Shown: positions 27,108 through 39,747 of the stretch, in pieces
Layout of the letters: each line of letters begins with the position of its first letter
Position numbering within the stretch: position 1 is the stretch's first letter
Assembly: GCF_900111115.1 (NCBI RefSeq)
Contig: NZ_FOGD01000001.1
Location: 237,790-301,789 of the forward strand
Reading direction: 5' to 3'
Length of the DNA: 64,000 bases
Source: Giesbergeria anulus
GTDB taxonomy: Bacteria > Pseudomonadota > Gammaproteobacteria > Burkholderiales > Burkholderiaceae_C
Notes under the pieces: model-generated
What the model was told of the DNA's origin: nothing
Seen by the model: the letters and a program-made list of their open reading frames with translations, nothing else
Database searches by the model: none
Made by a program: the position numbers and the translations under genes

Positions 27108-27359
27108 ATGCAGCATTTCAAGCCTTACGAAAATGAGAGCGAAGTAATTCGTATTGGTAATTTAGAGGTTGAAAATCGAGTAGATCGGGTAGTATTGATG
27201 GGTGATCTGGTTTTGACCAAGGACAAGGCTGGTTTGGAGTTGGCAAAAGAGTTGCAAATTTTGGCGGCTCGGGTGGTTAAAGTTCTAGAAAAACAAAAAA
27301 AGTTACCAGATACTGTACAAGTTAAGCCACCGGTAGTGGTTGAGAACCCGTTTATCTGA
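27108..27359 (+). CDS. Small conserved hypothetical protein
   Basis: Protein of 83 residues with a strong ribosome site (GAGGAG eight bases before the ATG). It has the strand-rich start SEVIRIGNLEVENRVDRVVL, then GDLVLTKDKAGLELAKELQI leading into a helix and a lysine-rich linker, and ends in VVENPF. Similar proteins with a VENR-DRV-GDL pattern occur in Comamonadaceae, as I recall, with no known function. It lies 19 bp after the nuclease gene and could be co-transcribed. Base composition is more AT-rich than the neighbours. Confidence 0.72.
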   Translation: MQHFKPYENESEVIRIGNLEVENRVDRVVLMGDLVLTKDKAGLELAKELQILAARVVKVLEKQKKLPDTVQVKPPVVVENPFI

Positions 27360-27456
27360 TTATTTTATATTTGGCTTTGCTGTTTCTATTTTTAATAAAT
27401 TCATGTAAGTTACTTTCAAAGATGTAGGGCAAGGGGTTGTTGAATGGAAGCGCTAG
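27360..27456. other. AT-rich intergenic stretch between converging genes
   Basis: The first 70 bases are strikingly AT-rich (for example TTATTTTATATTTGG and ATTTTTAATAAATTC) compared with the surrounding DNA. No GC-rich hairpin with a T-run was found in it. It separates the 83-residue protein gene from the converging PBP gene. Confidence 0.5.
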
Positions 27457-29898
27457 TCAGGGGCTATTTTCCCCAGAAACCGGCCCCTCGAAGGGGGCCT
27501 CTGGAACCACACGCTCCCAGACTTGATCGGGTGCCGAGGACTCGCCTGAGGCAGGCATTTCCGGACGTGGTGGCAAGTCAGGGGACGGCACCACCACGCC
27601 AGGAAAGACAGGCACAGGAGGGGGAACTGCCGACTCGGTAATTTCGGGCGCAGACGGTACCGACTCAGGGGGCAGTGGGGCCGGTTTACGGGGCAGTGTG
27701 GGTGCTGTCTCGGTTACAGGTGCTTTAGCCCACCACTCTTGCAGCCAGTCATGCAGGCGCTCTTTGAAATCTGACCACCAGCGCGAGCGCGGTGTATTGA
27801 CAAAACGCACACGGCCATCAATTTGCTTGCTGCGCAGCGCTTGTTGGAAAACCTCACCCACGATGGGCAGCGCACTGCGCGCGCCTTGGCCCCAATGGTC
27901 GCTGCGCAGGGTAATGCGGCTATCGTTAAAGCCCGCCCAAGCTCCAGCCACCAATTGCGGGTGCATCAGAATAAACCAGCCATCTGCGTTGTCTTGGGTG
28001 GTGCCAGTTTTACCGGCCACGTCGGCCTCAATACCGTACCGGCTGCGGATGGCGCGACCTGTACCTTGATCAATCACACCGCGCAAAGCGTCGCGCAGGT
28101 CTTCAGCCACTGGCACGGGCATCACTTTTTGCGGGCGCACCACAGAAAATTCTTGTAATACTTGGCCTCGGCGGTTTTCGATGCGTGTGACCCACACCGG
28201 CTCCACATAACGGCCTGTATTGGCAATGGTGCCATAGGCAGCCACCATTTCTTTGAGCGTGACGGGGCTGGTGCCCAGCGCCAGCGCGGGCACAGGATCG
28301 AGTTTGCTCTCGCGCACGCCCATCGCACGGGCCAGTTGCACCACTTTGTCTGCCCCCACCTGTTGCATCAGTTGGGCGGTGATGGTGTTTTTCGATTGTG
28401 CCAAGGCGGTGCGCAGGCTCATGGCTTGGCCGCTGGGCGGCCCACCATCGCTAGGACGCCAAACTTCACCGCCGGGCAGTTTGATTTCTACTGCTTGATC
28501 CATCAGCGTATCGGTGGGGTGCATCCCCTGCTGAAAGGCGGCTCCATAGACAAAGGGCTTGAAGGTAGAGCCGGGCTGGCGGCGCGCCTGCTGCACGTGG
28601 TCAAACGCATCTTGGGCAAAATCTCGGCTGCCTACCCAAGCACGGATAGCCCCAGTTTCGGGTTCCAAGGCCAAGAAGCCCGCCTGCACCCGCACTTTGT
28701 TTTGGCGCAAGGTGCGTAAGAAGGAGGTGTCGGCCAGCAATGTTTTGGCGGCCTCGTCGGGGGTTTGGCCTTTAGCCACAGCCGCACGGAACTCAGGCGA
28801 CTCACGCACCAAGGCTTCTACCAAGGGATTGCGTGGATTCCAGCCATTGCGCTGGTTCCAAGCGCCATCGGCCACCGCCTGCAACTGGCGGCCTTGGCGT
28901 GCCACGGCTTGATTAGCCAAGGCTTGCAAACGGGAGTCGATGGTGGTGTGAATCACCAGTCCCTCGGTATAGAGGTTGTAGCCGTTGCGGTCAGCCCACG
29001 CAATCAGCCATTTGCGCAGTTGTTGGGCAAAATGGGGGGCGGGGCCTTGCGGCTCAGTTTGGCGCTCAAAATCAATGCGCAGTGGGCGTTTTTTCAGGGC
29101 TTCAAACTGGGCCGGTGTGAGTTTGTCGCGCTTGACCATCTGCGCCAGCACGGTGTTGCGCCGGTTTTGCGCCCGCTCAGGATTGAGCACTGGGTTGTAA
29201 TAGCTGGTGCCCTTGAGCATGCCGATCAGGGTGGCGCTTTGCAGCACCGTGAGTTTGTCAGCCGAGGTATCAAAATAGGTGCGCGCCGCCATCTCAATAC
29301 CATAGGCGTTGTACAAAAATGGTACGGTATTGAGATACGTCTCTAGGATTTCTTCCTTGGAGTAGAGCATCTCAATTTTGAAGGCGGTAATGGCCTCCTT
29401 GAGCTTGCGCGTAAGCGTGGGGGCACGGCCAATTTCTTCCGGAAAGCGATTGCGCGCCAATTGCTGGGTGATGGTAGAGCCGCCTTGGCGATCCCCCGAA
29501 AAAGTAGCCAGTGCGGCCCCCACCAGCCGCCGGGCATCCATACCCCAGTGCTGATAAAAACGGTGGTCTTCGGTGGCAATGAGGGCATCGACGACCGCAG
29601 GGGAAATGCTTTTGAGCGGTACCCATTCACGGTGCGCCCATTTGTATTCGGCTAAGAGTTTGCCATCACGCGAGAGCACCTGCGCCGGTTGTTCAGTTTT
29701 GGCCTTGCGGATATCGCTGATGGCCGGGGTAAACGGAATCAGCAACAGGGTATAAAGCAACAGCAGCAGCGGGCCTGCGGCCAACGCGGCCCACAGGGTA
29801 CGACGATTGGGGCGGCGCACATGCGCTACCAGTGTCTGGCGCAACAGCACGCCCACGGCCAGCAGGCGCGTCTGAGCAGAAAGCAAAACCGGGGGCAT
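27457..29898 (-). CDS. Class A penicillin-binding protein (PBP1A-type, bifunctional)
   Basis: Inner-membrane peptidoglycan synthase of 813 residues with a membrane anchor at about 35-57. The glycosyltransferase domain has catalytic E110 in ATEDHRFYQHWG and GGSTITQQLARN at 139-150. The transpeptidase domain has STFK at 444-447 (catalytic S444), SKN at 502-504 and KTG at 630-632. It polymerises glycan strands and cross-links peptides. The C-terminal 100 or so residues are Pro/Ala-rich and probably disordered. The domain order fits mrcA/ponA, but Burkholderiales carry several paralogues, so no symbol is given. It follows ligA by 24 bp on the same strand. Confidence 0.92.
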   Translation of the reverse strand: MPPVLLSAQTRLLAVGVLLRQTLVAHVRRPNRRTLWAALAAGPLLLLLYTLLLIPFTPAISDIRKAKTEQPAQVLSRDGKLLAEYKWAHREWVPLKSISPAVVDALIATEDHRFYQHWGMDARRLVGAALATFSGDRQGGSTITQQLARNRFPEEIGRAPTLTRKLKEAITAFKIEMLYSKEEILETYLNTVPFLYNAYGIEMAARTYFDTSADKLTVLQSATLIGMLKGTSYYNPVLNPERAQNRRNTVLAQMVKRDKLTPAQFEALKKRPLRIDFERQTEPQGPAPHFAQQLRKWLIAWADRNGYNLYTEGLVIHTTIDSRLQALANQAVARQGRQLQAVADGAWNQRNGWNPRNPLVEALVRESPEFRAAVAKGQTPDEAAKTLLADTSFLRTLRQNKVRVQAGFLALEPETGAIRAWVGSRDFAQDAFDHVQQARRQPGSTFKPFVYGAAFQQGMHPTDTLMDQAVEIKLPGGEVWRPSDGGPPSGQAMSLRTALAQSKNTITAQLMQQVGADKVVQLARAMGVRESKLDPVPALALGTSPVTLKEMVAAYGTIANTGRYVEPVWVTRIENRRGQVLQEFSVVRPQKVMPVPVAEDLRDALRGVIDQGTGRAIRSRYGIEADVAGKTGTTQDNADGWFILMHPQLVAGAWAGFNDSRITLRSDHWGQGARSALPIVGEVFQQALRSKQIDGRVRFVNTPRSRWWSDFKERLHDWLQEWWAKAPVTETAPTLPRKPAPLPPESVPSAPEITESAVPPPVPVFPGVVVPSPDLPPRPEMPASGESSAPDQVWERVVPEAPFEGPVSGENSP

Positions 29899-29922
29899 CC
29901 AGCAGAATCGTCTGTGTGCGTT

Positions 29923-33299
<3,377 letters not shown>

Positions 33300-33325
33300 G
33301 GGTGTGGTGTGCGGGTAAATGATGT

Positions 33326-36300
33326 TCAGGTGGCATCGGCCATCGACAGGGCCGACTCCATGTCCACGGCCACAATGCGTGAAACGCCTTGCTCCTGCAT
33401 GGTGACGCCGATCAATTGTTGGGCCATTTCCATGGCAATTTTGTTGTGGCTGATGAACAAAAATTGGGTTTGCTGGCTCATACGAGACACCAGTTTGGCA
33501 TACCGCTCAGTGTTAGCGTCGTCCAAGGGGGCATCGACTTCATCCAACAGGCAAAACGGGGCCGGGTTGAGTTGGAAGATAGCAAACACCAAGGCAATAG
33601 CGGTAAGGGCCTTCTCGCCTCCAGACAACAGATGGATGGTTTGGTTTTTCTTGCCCGGCGGCTGGGCCATGACTTGTACGCCCGAATCCAGAATTTCATC
33701 GCCCGTGATGATAAGGCGTGCGTTGCCGCCGCCAAACAGTTCGGGGAACATCCGACCAAAATGCCCGTTCACGGCATCGAAGGTGCCTGACAGCAGATCA
33801 CGGGTTTCGGCGTCGATCTTGCGGATGGCGTCTTCTAGCGTCTGCATGGCATCGGTCAAATCGGTGGTTTGGGCATCTAAGAAGGTTTTACGCTCGCGGG
33901 CGGCGACCAGCTCTTCCAAGGCCGCGAGATTGACGGCACCTAACGCGGCAATCTCGCGGTGCAGGCGGTCAATCTCCGTTTGCAAGCCGGTGACGCGCAC
34001 TTGGCCCTCTGCGATGGAGCGCTCCACGGCCTCTAGGTCGGCTTGGGCTTCGGTCAACAAGGTATTCAATTGTTCCAACCCCAGCCGCGCTGCTTGCTCT
34101 TTGAGCTGGCAATCGGTGATGCGCTGGCGCAGCGGCTCTAGGGTACGCTCCAATTGCAGGCGCTGCTCGTCGGTGCTGCGCAATTGCAAGGTGAGGTCAT
34201 CGTATTGGCTGCGCTGGGCAGCCAGTGCTTGTTCACGCTCGATTTTCAGCGCCAGCAGCTCTTGCAGGCCGCCTTGGGCAGCGGCATCAGACAGGCGCTC
34301 TAGCTCAGCTTGGGCGCGCACGCGCTCATCGGCCAGCGTGGCGGCCTGCTGGCGTGCAGTATCGAGGGTGCGCGAGAGTTCGGCCCGGCGCGCTTCTAGG
34401 CTGCGCTGGGCAAACAGGGCTTCTTGGGCTTGGCGCTCTAGGCCGCGTTGCTGTTCGCGGCATTGGTTCAGGCGGCGTTCGGCATCGAGCACGCGGTCAT
34501 CGAGTTGCGCGTGGGCCTCTTGGCTGTCGGCCAGTTGCATATCCAAGGTTTCGAAACGCGCTTCTGCGGTGATGCGGCGCTCTTGCAAGTCGTCTAGCTG
34601 GGCTTGCACTTCGTCTAAATCAGCACCAATTTGCGCGCTGCGGGCTTGGGTTTGCGCCAGCAGTTGCGACAAACGCAGGTGCTCTACCTGCAAGGCATGG
34701 GCTTGAGCTTGGGCCTCGGTGGCGGCACGGCGCAAGGTGGCAAGCTGCTGCACAGTATCAGCATACGCAGCCTCGGCACGCAACAGGGCGGCACGGGCTT
34801 CTTCGGTGATGAGGGTTTGGGCGCGCAGTTCTTTGTCTAAATGCTCGATTTCTTGCGCCCGTGCCAATAGCCCGGCTTGTTCAGAATCTTGGGCATAAAA
34901 GGCAACGCTGTGCAGGGTGACGGCATGGCCGTCAGGCACATAGAGGGTTTCTCCGGGCTGGAGTTGGGCGCGCCGGTTCAGGGCTTCATCCAAGGTCTGG
35001 GCGGTATAGCAGCCTTGTAGCCAATCTTGCAACACGGCCTGCAAGCTGGCATCGTGCAGGCGCAAGCTATCGGCCAGACGTGGTAAAGCCGCCGCAGAGG
35101 AGCGCAATACCGCTTGGGCGCTGCTGAAAAACGCCAGTTTGGCCGGTGGCCCCTCGCCCGTAGTGCCCACCAACCCGCGCACCCGGTCTAGGCTGCTTAC
35201 CTCCAACGCCGATAGGCGCTCGCGCAGGGCGGCCTCTAGGGCTTTTTCCCAGCCCGGCTCGATATGCAGGCGTGTCCACAGGGCCGCCAAGCTGTCTAGG
35301 CCGTGGCGCTGTAGCCAAGGGCGCAGCTTGCCGTCGGTTTTGAGCTTTTCTTGCAAGGCTTGCAGCGCTTCAAGGCGGGCAGACAATTCGGCTTGCCGGG
35401 CGTTTTCAGCATTGAGGGTCTGCTGGTGTTGGCGGCGGGCCTCGTCGCGTTGTGGAGCCTCGTCTTGGGCTTGGGCCAAACGGGCTTGCGTGATGTCCAA
35501 GGCTTCTTGCGCCGCTTGCAGTTGTTGTTGTAAGTGCTGCACGCCGCTGGCATCGGGGGCGGTGAGGGCTTGGCGCTCGACGCGCAGGCGCTCATAGCGG
35601 CTTTGCAGTTGGCGGCTTTGCTCCTCAATGCTGCGCTGCTCGGCGGCCAATACTTGGATTTGCTGTTGCACTTGCACCACCGCAGCGCGCTGGCTGTTGG
35701 CCCGGCTCTGGCTTTGGCGCAGGGCGTCTTCTAAATCGGGCAGGCGCATGGCCTGCTCTTCCAATTGGGCTTGCAGCAGTTCAGTTTGCTCTTCGGCCTC
35801 TAGCCCAGCACCGGCCAGATTTTCGAGTTCAAAATGGGCCTCTTCGCTGCGCGTCTCCCATTGGGTGATTTGCTCGGCCAGCGTAGCTAGGCGCAACTGC
35901 ACGCGCTGGCGTGCCTCCACCACATAGCGGATTTCGGCCTCTAGGCGGCCAATTTCGGCATTGGTCTCATAGACTTGGCCTTGCGCTTGGGTGACGCCAT
36001 CGCCTGCGGCATAGTGGGCTTGGCGGATGGTTTCTAACTGTGCCTCTAAATGGCGCAAGGCGGCCATTTGTGCTTCCAAGTCATTCACCGCTTGCAAGCC
36101 TTGGGCCTGCACGGCGGCTTGATCGGCTTGGGCGTCGGCACGCTTTAAGAACCAAAGCTGCTGCTGCTTGAGCGTGGCGCTGGCGTGTAAAGTTTGGTAT
36201 TTTTGTGCGACTTCGGCCTGTTTTTCGAGTTTGTCGAGGTTGGCGTTGAGCTCGCGCAGGATGTCTTCGACCCGGATCAGGTTTTCGCGGGTGTCGTGCA

Positions 36301-36850
36301 AGCGGTTTTCGGTCTCACGGCGGCGCTCTTTGTACTTAGAAACCCCAGCGGCTTCTTCCAAAAACAAGCGCAAATCCTCAGGGCGGGACTCCAAAATGCG
36401 GTTGATGGTGCCTTGGCCGATGATGGCGTAAGCACGTGGCCCCAGCCCGGTGCCCAAAAACACGTCTTGCACATCGCGGCGGCGCACCGGCTGGTTGTTG
36501 ATGTAGTAGCTGCTGTTGCCATCGCGGGTTAATACCCGCTTGACAGCAATCTCGGTGTACTGGTTCCATTGGCCGCCAGCGCGGTGGTCATCGTTATTGA
36601 AGATCAGTTCAACACTGGCGCGGCTGGCCTGTTTGCGTCGGGTGGTGCCGTTAAAGATCACATCTTGCATCGACTCGCCACGCAGCTCTGAGGCTTTGCT
36701 CTCGCCCAGCACCCAGCGCACGGCATCCATGATGTTGGATTTACCGCAGCCGTTGGGGCCGACTACACCGACCAACTGCCCTGGCAGCATGAAATGGGTA
36801 GGTTCAGCAAAAGATTTGAAGCCAGACAGCTTGATGGAATTGAGACGCAC
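33326..36850 (-). CDS. smc: Chromosome segregation protein SMC
   Basis: Condensin ATPase of 1174 residues. The N-terminal head has Walker A GPNGCGKSN at 31-39 and the C-terminal head has LSGGEKALTAIALVFAIF and Walker B FCLLDEVDAPLDDAN. Between them are two long coiled coils rich in Ala/Gln/Leu/Glu and a hinge at roughly 510-660. It organises and segregates the chromosome together with ScpA/ScpB, whose genes are not in this window. The start is GTG at 36850, the first codon of the conserved MRLNSIKLSGFKSF start. It leads the smc-zipA-ligA unit. Long antisense frames over this gene are composition artefacts. Confidence 0.97.
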   Translation of the reverse strand: MRLNSIKLSGFKSFAEPTHFMLPGQLVGVVGPNGCGKSNIMDAVRWVLGESKASELRGESMQDVIFNGTTRRKQASRASVELIFNNDDHRAGGQWNQYTEIAVKRVLTRDGNSSYYINNQPVRRRDVQDVFLGTGLGPRAYAIIGQGTINRILESRPEDLRLFLEEAAGVSKYKERRRETENRLHDTRENLIRVEDILRELNANLDKLEKQAEVAQKYQTLHASATLKQQQLWFLKRADAQADQAAVQAQGLQAVNDLEAQMAALRHLEAQLETIRQAHYAAGDGVTQAQGQVYETNAEIGRLEAEIRYVVEARQRVQLRLATLAEQITQWETRSEEAHFELENLAGAGLEAEEQTELLQAQLEEQAMRLPDLEDALRQSQSRANSQRAAVVQVQQQIQVLAAEQRSIEEQSRQLQSRYERLRVERQALTAPDASGVQHLQQQLQAAQEALDITQARLAQAQDEAPQRDEARRQHQQTLNAENARQAELSARLEALQALQEKLKTDGKLRPWLQRHGLDSLAALWTRLHIEPGWEKALEAALRERLSALEVSSLDRVRGLVGTTGEGPPAKLAFFSSAQAVLRSSAAALPRLADSLRLHDASLQAVLQDWLQGCYTAQTLDEALNRRAQLQPGETLYVPDGHAVTLHSVAFYAQDSEQAGLLARAQEIEHLDKELRAQTLITEEARAALLRAEAAYADTVQQLATLRRAATEAQAQAHALQVEHLRLSQLLAQTQARSAQIGADLDEVQAQLDDLQERRITAEARFETLDMQLADSQEAHAQLDDRVLDAERRLNQCREQQRGLERQAQEALFAQRSLEARRAELSRTLDTARQQAATLADERVRAQAELERLSDAAAQGGLQELLALKIEREQALAAQRSQYDDLTLQLRSTDEQRLQLERTLEPLRQRITDCQLKEQAARLGLEQLNTLLTEAQADLEAVERSIAEGQVRVTGLQTEIDRLHREIAALGAVNLAALEELVAARERKTFLDAQTTDLTDAMQTLEDAIRKIDAETRDLLSGTFDAVNGHFGRMFPELFGGGNARLIITGDEILDSGVQVMAQPPGKKNQTIHLLSGGEKALTAIALVFAIFQLNPAPFCLLDEVDAPLDDANTERYAKLVSRMSQQTQFLFISHNKIAMEMAQQLIGVTMQEQGVSRIVAVDMESALSMADAT

Positions 36851-36963
36851 GGATCACCCTGTAACACCGCGCCGCTGGCGCAGCCGCCAGGGCCACGCGG
36901 CCAACACCGCCCGGCGCGTAGTCGTGCCTAGCGGTTCAAGGTGTGAATGTTACCCGAGCGCGC

Positions 36964-39747
36964 TCAGGCGCGCAGCAATTGCAGTCCGGGGGGCAGAGCC
37001 TCGCCAAAACTGCGGCGTTGGTCGGCCTCGTCCAGCGCCAGCACTTCGCGCACCATCGCCGCCCAAGCCGGTGGAGCCTTGGCGGCTTGCAAACGCGCAA
37101 TAACCTGCTCGCGCAGCGGCCAAGGCAAGTCACGGGCGCGATCACCGCTGCAACGGGCCAATTGGGCGGCGGCAAAGGCCGCAGGCTCGACTTGCTTCCA
37201 ATCTAAGCCCAGCAGCACCTGTAACCATAGCATGGCTGTCTCGGCGGGCACGACATGGTGGGCACTGCCATACAGCGGCACCCGCGCGCCTAAACGCCCC
37301 AGCGCCCACCATGTATGGTTTTTTTCGGGGTGGCGCTGCCAGCGGTCCAGCAACCAGTGCCCGACATCGACCCTGTGGGCGGCGGAGACCTGCTCCAGCG
37401 TGGCTGCCAAGCGCACCATGTCGTCATAACTGCCACGCAAGGGCGATTTGCTGCGCGGGGCATCGGCAATGGTTTCTAAATGGCCGACCAACTGCTCGAG
37501 CAGTTGCAGTTGTTGGGCCTCGTTCAGGCCCGCAGCGGCACGCCGCCACAGCGTCCACCATTCTGACCAATTGCCGCTCTCAGCCACATATTGGATGCCT
37601 TGGGAAAACAACGTCCAGAGTTGTTCTACCCGCCAGCCATCTAAGGGCGCGCCAGTGCCGGGGCGCAAGCAATAACCGGCCAAATTGAGCCAAACACGCT
37701 CGTGCTCGGCACTGCGGCGGCGACGCTTGGCCCCGGCCCACAGGGCATCAAACAGGCTGCGCAGCAGGGGCAAATCCCAGTCTTCGCGGCGGCCCAGTAG
37801 GCGCTCCAAGGTCTGGCGCAACTGGCGTACCTCGCGCGGTTCGGGTTTGTGCGTGCCGGTGCCAAAAATGCGCTCAATTTGCGCCAGCGCCTCAGGCAAC
37901 CGTGGGTGCAGTGGCGGGGTGGCGGTTGTATCCTGTGCTGCATCGGCCTCCTCAACGCCACCACGCAACTCAAAGGCTAAAGACCAGCGTTGCTGTGCAT
38001 CATCAACTTGCGTGCAGTGCATTTCTAAGGTGCCCACTTCGGTGATGCTGGCCGTGAGCTGCACCCGCACGTCGCGGCGGCGTTGGCCTTCGGGCGCGGG
38101 CAATACCGCCGACAATTGTGGCAGGCGGACACAATCTGCGGCTTCCTGGCTATCTAAAGCGACCAAATCGCCCGCTTGCCAAGGCGTGCTGGCCGACGAT
38201 GACAGCAAATGAAAACGCACCGCCTGCCCCAAACGCAGGGCAAAAATATGGTCGGTTAAATGCACCGGCACCCCCTCCGGGGTGCTGCGCGGCAAAACAC
38301 AGATGCCCTGTGGCCCAGTGCCTTGCTGGCTCTCTTCCAGCAGTAAAAAATAGCTGCGCGCTGAACCACCGCCAATACCGGCACCCAAAGCCGGTACGCG
38401 CCCTGCACGCACCAAGGCATGAGCCACCGCACCACGGGCCACAGCCACATCGGGGGCATCGTTGTGCAAAACTTGCACTGGCGCACCACGCCACTGGGAC
38501 AACTGCTGTTCCAGCCGCTGCGCCAAGGCCGGGGCGCGAAACACACCGCCATTGAGCAGCAAGGTATCGGGCAAGCCCGCTTCGGCATGGCGGGCCAAAA
38601 AATCCGCCAGATGGCGGGTGATGGCGGCGTCAGCGGGGTAAGGCAAGCCAAACTCGACAATCCCTGCCCGCCGCCGTTGGGGCCGGGCGCTGGCATCTTC
38701 TAAGGGCAAAAAGCCATCCACCACCAATTGTTCAATATCGCTGCGGCTAACCTCCACCGAACGGGCGGCTCCCAACAGTTGCGCCCCCGAACCCAGCAGG
38801 GTCACAGTGGTGCATTCTGGAGCCTCTGGCCCCAATAACAATTCTTTAGCCACCCGGCAACGCTGCACCAGTTGCGACAAGCGTGTGGCCGACAGCGGCG
38901 TGGTACCGCCCAAACGGCGCTCTACCCAGTGGGCCAGTGCCAAATCCATATTGTCACCACCCAGCATCAGGTGGTCACCGACGCCGATGCGCGTCAGTTG
39001 CGGCACAGCGCCATCGCCGTGTTCCACTTGGATCAGCGTCAGGTCGGTGGTGCCACCGCCCACATCACAGACCAACACCAAGCGCGACTGCGCCAGCGTA
39101 TCGGCCCAAGTCTTGGCGTGGCGCAGCAACCAGTCTTGAAAGGCGGCTTGAGGCTCTTCCAGCAAGCGCACCGTGGGTAAACCGGCCCAGCGGGCCGCCT
39201 CTAAGGTTAAAGCGCGTGCGCCCTCGTCAAACGAGGCTGGCACCGTGAGGACGATGTCTTGCTGCTCTAGCGGCGCTTTGGGGAAGCGGGTGTTCCACAC
39301 CGCACGCACATGGGCCAGATAACTGGCGCTGGCTAGCACCGGCGAGATTTTGGGCACACCGTCCGCAGCGCCCCACGGCAGGATGGCCGCCATGCGATCC
39401 ACCCCGGCATGGGATAACCAACTTTTGGCACTGCTGACCAAACGCCCCAGCACCTGCGCCCCCAAATCACGCGCATAGCGGCCCAGCACAGCAGGCGGCA
39501 GGGCATCATCCTGCGCTAACGGCACTAAACCTGCCTGCGGCAAGGCCGTGGGTGGCAACTCGCCCGGTGCCGGGTGGTAGCGCACCGAGGGCAGCAACAC
39601 CTGCTCGGCCCACTGTCCCGGCCCCACCAGTTGCCCAATAGGCAGCAAATGCACCCCGGTAGCCGCTCTGGCGCGCGCCACATCGGCATAGGCCACTACG
39701 GTGTGGCTGGTACCGAGGTCAATGCCAACGCTATAGCGAGCGCTCAC
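36964..39747 (-). CDS. Hsp70-like protein with C-terminal DUF3731 region
   Basis: Protein of 927 residues. The first 430 residues form an actin-like ATPase domain (VGIDLGTSHTVVAYA, phosphate 1; SRLVLVCDVGGGTTDLTLI, phosphate 2; adenosine-region GGVFRAPALAQRLE), but instead of a DnaK substrate domain a long C-terminal region rich in helices follows, including VRQLRQTLERLLGRREDWDL and RSLFDALWAGAKRRRRSAEH, as in DUF3731 proteins. It starts with GTG in a GTGA overlap with the other Hsp70-like gene. A chaperone-like role is assumed; clients are unknown. No J-protein or GrpE gene is beside it. Confidence 0.88.
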   Translation of the reverse strand: MSARYSVGIDLGTSHTVVAYADVARARAATGVHLLPIGQLVGPGQWAEQVLLPSVRYHPAPGELPPTALPQAGLVPLAQDDALPPAVLGRYARDLGAQVLGRLVSSAKSWLSHAGVDRMAAILPWGAADGVPKISPVLASASYLAHVRAVWNTRFPKAPLEQQDIVLTVPASFDEGARALTLEAARWAGLPTVRLLEEPQAAFQDWLLRHAKTWADTLAQSRLVLVCDVGGGTTDLTLIQVEHGDGAVPQLTRIGVGDHLMLGGDNMDLALAHWVERRLGGTTPLSATRLSQLVQRCRVAKELLLGPEAPECTTVTLLGSGAQLLGAARSVEVSRSDIEQLVVDGFLPLEDASARPQRRRAGIVEFGLPYPADAAITRHLADFLARHAEAGLPDTLLLNGGVFRAPALAQRLEQQLSQWRGAPVQVLHNDAPDVAVARGAVAHALVRAGRVPALGAGIGGGSARSYFLLLEESQQGTGPQGICVLPRSTPEGVPVHLTDHIFALRLGQAVRFHLLSSSASTPWQAGDLVALDSQEAADCVRLPQLSAVLPAPEGQRRRDVRVQLTASITEVGTLEMHCTQVDDAQQRWSLAFELRGGVEEADAAQDTTATPPLHPRLPEALAQIERIFGTGTHKPEPREVRQLRQTLERLLGRREDWDLPLLRSLFDALWAGAKRRRRSAEHERVWLNLAGYCLRPGTGAPLDGWRVEQLWTLFSQGIQYVAESGNWSEWWTLWRRAAAGLNEAQQLQLLEQLVGHLETIADAPRSKSPLRGSYDDMVRLAATLEQVSAAHRVDVGHWLLDRWQRHPEKNHTWWALGRLGARVPLYGSAHHVVPAETAMLWLQVLLGLDWKQVEPAAFAAAQLARCSGDRARDLPWPLREQVIARLQAAKAPPAWAAMVREVLALDEADQRRSFGEALPPGLQLLRA

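Noticed and set aside
26204..27359. Nuclease effector with immunity protein
   Set aside because: The nuclease has an ordinary signal peptide and no delivery domain, and the small gene after it looks like a general conserved protein rather than an inhibitor; evidence is insufficient.
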